Positions 16,012 to 19,390 of a DNA stretch of 19,390 nt are shown piece by piece. Location: positions 1 to 19,390 of the forward strand of contig CAMPKU010000056.1 in NCBI GenBank assembly GCA_946887385.1, in the 5' to 3' direction. The notes beneath the pieces are model-generated. The model worked only from the letters and a program-made list of their open reading frames with translations. It was not told the origin of the DNA and searched no databases. The DNA is from an uncultured Gammaproteobacteria bacterium. Lineage in GTDB: Bacteria > Pseudomonadota > Gammaproteobacteria > Rariloculales > Rariloculaceae. A program made the position numbers and the translations under genes. Within the stretch, counting starts at the first letter, position 1. Every line of letters begins with the position of its first letter.

Positions 16012-16040
16012 AGCATCACCACCGCCGGGAGCGCTGTCAA
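16012..16040 (-). promoter_or_regulatory. probable sigma70 promoter of bioB
   Basis: On the minus strand a perfect -35 TTGACA (16035-16040) is followed after 17 bases by GATGCT (16012-16017), a weak -10 that keeps the important second A and final T. Transcription would start near 16005, about 33 bases before the bioB ATG, leaving room for the AAGGA ribosome site. Confidence 0.5.
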
Positions 16041-16066
16041 CCGCGCACGAGCTCTATGGTTTACGG
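16034..16066. promoter_or_regulatory. BirA-like biotin operator between bioB and comF
   Basis: CTGTCAACC (16034-16042), 15 bases, then GGTTTACGG (16058-16066). The known BirA site consensus is TTGTAAACC, 14-16 bases, GGTTTACAA. The left half matches TTGTCAACC at 8 of 9 and the right half matches at 7 of 9, with correct spacing and orientation. The left half contains the bioB -35 box, so bound BirA would block the promoter. The right half lies over the first codons of comF. Confidence 0.5.
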
Positions 16067-16748
16067 AGCGTTTGGCCGATGGTTCGTCGAGAGCTGCCCT
16101 GCGTGCGGCGGCCCATCGGCCGGCGGCTTTTGCGAGCTCTGCGCGGCCGATTTCGCTCGCGTTCACGACCCATGCGGCCGCTGCGGGCTTGCGCTGCCGG
16201 CAGTGCGATGCCCGCGCGAGCAAGGCGCTTGGCACGTGGATGCCGTCGTCGCACCGCTGCGCTACGGCCCGCCGCTCGATCATTACGTGCACGCGCTGAA
16301 GTATCGCAGCGCCCGGCTCATCGGCCGTGCGTTGGCGTTGCTAGTGGCGCCCGAGCTCGGCGGCCGGTGTGCGGGCATCGATGCGTTGGTGCCGGTGCCG
16401 CTGCACCGTACGCGCCTGCGCGAGCGCGGCTATAACCAGGCGCAGGAGATCGCGCGCACGCTCGGCGCCGCGCTGCGCTTGCCGGTGATCGAACGCGGCA
16501 TTCGGCGCACGGCCGCCACGCCGGCGCAGACGGGGCAGAGCGCGGCCGAGCGCCGCACAGGTATCGCGCAGGCGTTTCGAGTCGAGCGCAGCCTTGCGGG
16601 CATGAATCTCGCCATCGTCGACGACGTGGTGACGACGGGCGCTACGGTGAACGCGCTCGCAGCGGCGCTCAACGGCGCCGGCGCGGCGCGCTGCATTGCC
16701 GTGGCTGTGGCGCGCACGCCGGAGCCCGATCAGAAGCGGAACGTGTAG
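16056..16748 (+). CDS. comF: ComF family phosphoribosyltransferase-like protein
   Basis: A 230-residue protein of the ComF/GntX family linked to DNA uptake and use. An N-terminal zinc-ribbon-like region has Cys14, Cys17, Cys26, Cys29, Cys40 and Cys43 in CxxC pairs. The C-terminal phosphoribosyltransferase domain includes DALVPVPLHRTRLRERGYNQ (109-128) and the PRPP loop IVDDVVTTGATV (187-198). ATG at 16056 gives the usual MVY start and family length; the upstream extension lies over bioB. It is divergent from bioB with 83 bp between starts. The comF homologue of E. coli sits beside bioH, so association with biotin genes is not unusual. It ends 19 bp inside the convergent ubiA gene. Confidence 0.93.
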   Translation: MVYGAFGRWFVESCPACGGPSAGGFCELCAADFARVHDPCGRCGLALPAVRCPREQGAWHVDAVVAPLRYGPPLDHYVHALKYRSARLIGRALALLVAPELGGRCAGIDALVPVPLHRTRLRERGYNQAQEIARTLGAALRLPVIERGIRRTAATPAQTGQSAAERRTGIAQAFRVERSLAGMNLAIVDDVVTTGATVNALAAALNGAGAARCIAVAVARTPEPDQKRNV

Positions 16749-17653
16749 TCGAGCAGAATGCCGCCGAACACGGCGCCCCCGAACCAGGCGTTGTTCAGAA
16801 AGGCCCGGAACGACTGGACTATGTCGCGCTCCCGGATCATGTATGCCTGATAGGCGAAAAACAGCGCGCCGGCCGCGAGCCCGCCGTAGTACCACGGCCC
16901 CATCTCGGCGCTGCGCCCGACGAGCGCGAGGCTTGCGAGCAGCAGCGCCTGCATGCCCGCAATGAAAAGGCGATCGAGCTCGCCGAACAAAACGGCCGTC
17001 GAGCGCACTCCGAGCTTCACGTCGTCGGGGCGATCCGTCATCGCGTACTGCGTGTCGTACACGACCACCCAGATCACGGTGGAGAGAAACAACAACCAGC
17101 CCACACGCGGCACGTAACCCAGCGTCGCGGCGAATGCCATCGGCACGCCCCACGAAAATGCCACGCCGAGCACGAATTGCGGCGTCGAGAGGAAGCGCTT
17201 CGTGAACGGATAGATCACCGTGATGACGGCACCGGCAGCCGCGAACGCGACGGTCAACGTGTTCAGCGTGAGCACCAAGCCGAGCGCGATCAGCATCAGC
17301 GCGGCGAACAACAGCAGCGCTTCGGCGGGCGCCACCTCGCCGGTGGCGAGCGGCCGATCGGCCGTGCGCGCAACGTGCGGATCGATCTTGCGATCGACGA
17401 AGTCGTTGATGACGCAGCCGGCCGAGCGGACCACGATCGTGCCGAGCACCAGAATCAAGAACACCTTCTCGTCTGGGCGGCCGGCCGAGGCGAGCCACAG
17501 TGCCCAGAGCGTCGGCCACAGCAACAGCCAAATGCCGATCGGCCGGTGCAGCCGCATGAGGCGCAGGTAACGCGAATAGTGCTTGAGCAGCGCCGACGCC
17601 TGGCGCCACCAAGGCACACCGGCCGCAACCGCGCTGCGCGGGCGAGCATTCAA
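16730..17653 (-). CDS. ubiA: 4-hydroxybenzoate octaprenyltransferase
   Basis: A 307-residue multi-pass membrane prenyltransferase that attaches the polyprenyl tail to 4-hydroxybenzoate in ubiquinone synthesis. The first Asp-rich motif is NDFVDRKIDPHVARTADRPL from residue 83; the second is YDTQYAMTDRPDDVKLGVRS near 200-219. RLMRLHRPIGIWLLLWPTLW (31-50) is the typical first helix. The start is called as TTG at 17653 because AAGAGG lies seven bases upstream; an in-frame GTG at 17617 is possible but has no ribosome site. It follows recG on the same strand across a 123-bp gap that holds a palindrome. Its 3' end overlaps comF by 19 bp tail to tail. Confidence 0.95.
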   Translation of the reverse strand: MNARPRSAVAAGVPWWRQASALLKHYSRYLRLMRLHRPIGIWLLLWPTLWALWLASAGRPDEKVFLILVLGTIVVRSAGCVINDFVDRKIDPHVARTADRPLATGEVAPAEALLLFAALMLIALGLVLTLNTLTVAFAAAGAVITVIYPFTKRFLSTPQFVLGVAFSWGVPMAFAATLGYVPRVGWLLFLSTVIWVVVYDTQYAMTDRPDDVKLGVRSTAVLFGELDRLFIAGMQALLLASLALVGRSAEMGPWYYGGLAAGALFFAYQAYMIRERDIVQSFRAFLNNAWFGGAVFGGILLDYTFRF

Positions 17654-17660
17654 CGGTTGG

Positions 17661-17666
17661 CCTCTT
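17661..17666 (-). promoter_or_regulatory. ribosome binding site that fixes the ubiA TTG start
   Basis: AAGAGG on the minus strand, seven bases before TTG at 17653. A nine-codon ORF (ATG at 17679, MRKAKEANR) ends at a TGA over this start and an out-of-frame ATG follows at 17649, so the TTG is the only in-frame choice with a good site. Confidence 0.55.
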
Positions 17667-17698
17667 TCGCCTTGCGCATCGAGGCGATTCTACAGGAC

Positions 17699-17776
17699 GG
17701 GGACGGATTTATTTTCTGCCGCGAGGAGCGGTGCGAGATACATCAGCCCGGCGCCGGCAGGAAAAAAACCGTCCCC
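17699..17776. repeat. REP-like palindrome pair (REPIN-like) between recG and ubiA
   Basis: The arms 17699-17720 and 17756-17776 are inverted copies: GGGGACGG, a T/A-rich run, then CTGCC or CCTGCC. They differ mainly in the A/T-rich middle and by one base in length. About 35 bases separate them. GGGGAC plus an A/T run is the look of REP sequences moved by RAYT (Y1 family) transposases. The right arm abuts the recG stop, where it may also stabilise the transcript end. Confidence 0.7.
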
Positions 17777-19390
17777 TCACACCTTGGCATAGTCGGCCTC
17801 GCCGCGTATCCAGCGGCGAATCAGCGGCTCGACGCTGTCCGGCGCCTTCTCGACAAGCTGCTCGGAGATCTCGACCACGTCGGGCAACAAGTCGGCATCG
17901 CGCAGCAGATCGGCGACGCGCAGCTCCATGATGCCCGTCTGACGCGTGCCCAGCACCTCGCCCGGGCCGCGCAGCTCCAGGTCCTTCTGCGCCACGGCGA
18001 AGCCGTCGTTCGTGGCGCGCAGCACGTGCAGCCGCTCGCGCGCAACCTCCGACAACGGCGGCCGATAGAGCAACACGCAGCTCGACGCCTGCGAGCCGCG
18101 TCCCACGCGGCCGCGCAGCTGGTGCAGTTGCGCCAAGCCCATTCGCTCGGCGTTCTCGATCACCATCAACGTCGCGTTCGGCACGTCCACGCCCACTTCG
18201 ATCACCGTGGTCGCCACCAGCAGATCGAGCTCGGCGGCCTTGAACGCGCGCATCACGTGGTCCTTCTCGGCGCTCTTCATCCGGCCATGAATCAGGCCCA
18301 CGCGCGCGTTCGGCAATGCCGCGCCGAGCTCGCGCGCGAGCTCGCTCGCGGCGCGCGAGTCGACGAGCTCCGACTCCTCGATCAGCGGGCACACCCAGTA
18401 GGCCTGATGGCCCGCTGCACAGTGCGCAGCGACGCGCTCGACGAGCTCGGCGCGCCGTTGCTCCGGCAGCACCACGGTCTTGACGGGCTGGCGGCCGGGA
18501 GGCAGCTCGCCGATCACAGAGCAGTCGAGATCCGCGTAGGCCGTCATCGCGAGCGTCCGTGGGATCGGCGTGGCCGTCATGATGAGCTGGTGCGGCGCGT
18601 GGGCATCGTGCGCGCCCTTCTGCTTGAGCTTCAGGCGCTGATCGACGCCGAAGCGGTGCTGCTCGTCGACGATGACGAGCGCGAGTTGCCCGAACGTCAC
18701 GCTCTCTTGAAACAGCGCGTGCGTGCCGACGACGACGGCGGCTCGGCCGTCGGCGATGGCGCTCAAGCTCGCGGCGCGTTCGCGCGCCGGTTGCGCGCCG
18801 ATCAACGCCGCGACCTCGATGCCGAGCGGCGCCAGCCAACGCGCGAAGCTCGCGAAGTGCTGCTCGGCGAGCAGCTCCGTCGGCGCCATGACGGCGGTCT
18901 GATACCCGGCCTCGGCCGCGACGAGCGCCGCCATCGCGGCGACCACCGTCTTGCCGGAGCCCACGTCTCCTTGCAGCAGCCGATTCATCGGCGTGCTTAA
19001 GCTCAAGTCGGCGGCAATCTCGGCGAACGCCGCTTGCTGCGCGGCCGTGAGCTTAAAAGGCAGCGCCGCGCCGAACGCTGCGAGCCGCGCCTTGACGTGG
19101 GCGAGCGGCCGAGCGCGCTCGGTGCGCACGCTCGCAGCGGAGCGGCGTAGGCTCAGGCGCTGCGCGATGAGCTCCTCGAGCGCAATGCGCCGCGAGCACG
19201 GATGGCGGCCGGATAGAAGCTCTGCCGTCGCGGCGTCGCGCGGCGGCGTATGCAAATACTTCAGCGCCGCGGCCAGCGGCGGCCACGGAGCGCCGGCGTG
19301 CGCGCGCGCCGCGAGCAGCGGCTCGAGATAGTCTTGAAGGGTCTCGTGCTCGAGCGCCGTGAGCGCCCGCTCCACGATGCGGCGAACGGT
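17777..19390 (-). CDS. recG: ATP-dependent DNA helicase RecG, C-terminal part (cut by the window edge)
   Basis: The last 537 residues of RecG (about 690 residues in full), which remodels stalled forks and Holliday junctions. The frame stays open to the window end, so the N-terminal wedge domain is missing because of the window, not a mutation. Motifs in order: Walker A LLQGDVGSGKT, APTELLAEQH, DEQHRFGV, MTATPIPRTLAMT, GLIHGRMKSAEKD, VATTVIEVGVDVPNA and QLRGRVGRG. The C-terminal RecG domain has RGPGEVLGTRQTG and LRVADLLRDADLL. It precedes ubiA on the same strand. The stop lies directly against the REP-like palindrome at 17699-17776. Confidence 0.96.
   Translation of the reverse strand, partial: TVRRIVERALTALEHETLQDYLEPLLAARAHAGAPWPPLAAALKYLHTPPRDAATAELLSGRHPCSRRIALEELIAQRLSLRRSAASVRTERARPLAHVKARLAAFGAALPFKLTAAQQAAFAEIAADLSLSTPMNRLLQGDVGSGKTVVAAMAALVAAEAGYQTAVMAPTELLAEQHFASFARWLAPLGIEVAALIGAQPARERAASLSAIADGRAAVVVGTHALFQESVTFGQLALVIVDEQHRFGVDQRLKLKQKGAHDAHAPHQLIMTATPIPRTLAMTAYADLDCSVIGELPPGRQPVKTVVLPEQRRAELVERVAAHCAAGHQAYWVCPLIEESELVDSRAASELARELGAALPNARVGLIHGRMKSAEKDHVMRAFKAAELDLLVATTVIEVGVDVPNATLMVIENAERMGLAQLHQLRGRVGRGSQASSCVLLYRPPLSEVARERLHVLRATNDGFAVAQKDLELRGPGEVLGTRQTGIMELRVADLLRDADLLPDVVEISEQLVEKAPDSVEPLIRRWIRGEADYAKV

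Noticed and set aside
14614..16299. 561-codon plus-strand ORF opposite bioC and bioB
   Set aside because: It is a shadow frame over two conserved genes and runs into comF in the wrong frame.
17177..19000. 607-codon plus-strand ORF opposite ubiA and recG
   Set aside because: It spans two unrelated genes on the other strand and has a low-complexity charged composition, typical of a shadow frame.
17777..19390. recG as a truncated pseudogene
   Set aside because: The frame is open to the window edge with all helicase motifs intact, so the missing N-terminus lies outside the window.

Overview
This is a high-GC window that reads as chromosome from a free-living, respiring gammaproteobacterium. The pointers are the layout of the aa3 cytochrome c oxidase locus (coxB, ctaD, small protein, ctaG, coxC, then a DUF2909 gene facing a SURF1-like gene), a 458-residue TrkA, a ubiA of the ubiquinone pathway, and comF next to bioB. 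A Nevskiales- or Steroidobacterales-like lineage would fit, but the window holds no rRNA or other taxonomic marker, so this is inference. I see no tRNA, rRNA, CRISPR array, phage gene or transposase gene.

Layout. (1) 29-2150, plus strand: the end of a second haem-copper oxidase operon, with two subunit III-type proteins, a subunit IV-type protein and an unrecognised 104-residue membrane protein with a His-rich tail; subunits I and II would lie left of the window. (2) 2144-3879, minus: trkA followed by a small TPR gene. (3) 3880-4417: a 538-bp gene-free stretch filled with nested inverted repeats. (4) 4418-6568, minus: uvrD. (5) 6616-9716, minus: SURF1-like, thioredoxin/SCO-like, ctaA and cyoE genes, which make haem A and help mature the oxidase. 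(6) 9741-9971, plus: a small DUF2909 gene. (7) 9968-13964, minus: coxB, ctaD, a 45-residue membrane protein, ctaG (COX11) and coxC, a complete A1-type oxidase. (8) 14071-15972, minus: bioB and bioC. (9) 16056-16748, plus: comF. (10) 16730-17653, minus: ubiA. (11) 17777 to the right edge, minus: recG, cut by the window end.

How the genes work together. Regions 5 to 7 build one aa3 cytochrome c oxidase: CyoE makes haem O from haem B, CtaA makes haem A, CtaG delivers copper to subunit I, SURF1 helps insert haem A, and CoxB/CtaD/CoxC form the catalytic core. UbiA supplies the quinone that feeds the respiratory chain. BioB and BioC belong to biotin synthesis, and a BirA-like operator over the bioB promoter suggests biotin control.

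The most unusual part is 3915-4403. Two copies of one nested palindrome lie in opposite orientation. Each has a conserved core (a 12-bp hairpin with a 4-base loop, plus a 25- or 26-base conserved segment), enclosed by long inverted arms whose sequence differs between copies but remains self-complementary within each copy. A separate palindrome built from two REP-like arms lies between recG and ubiA.
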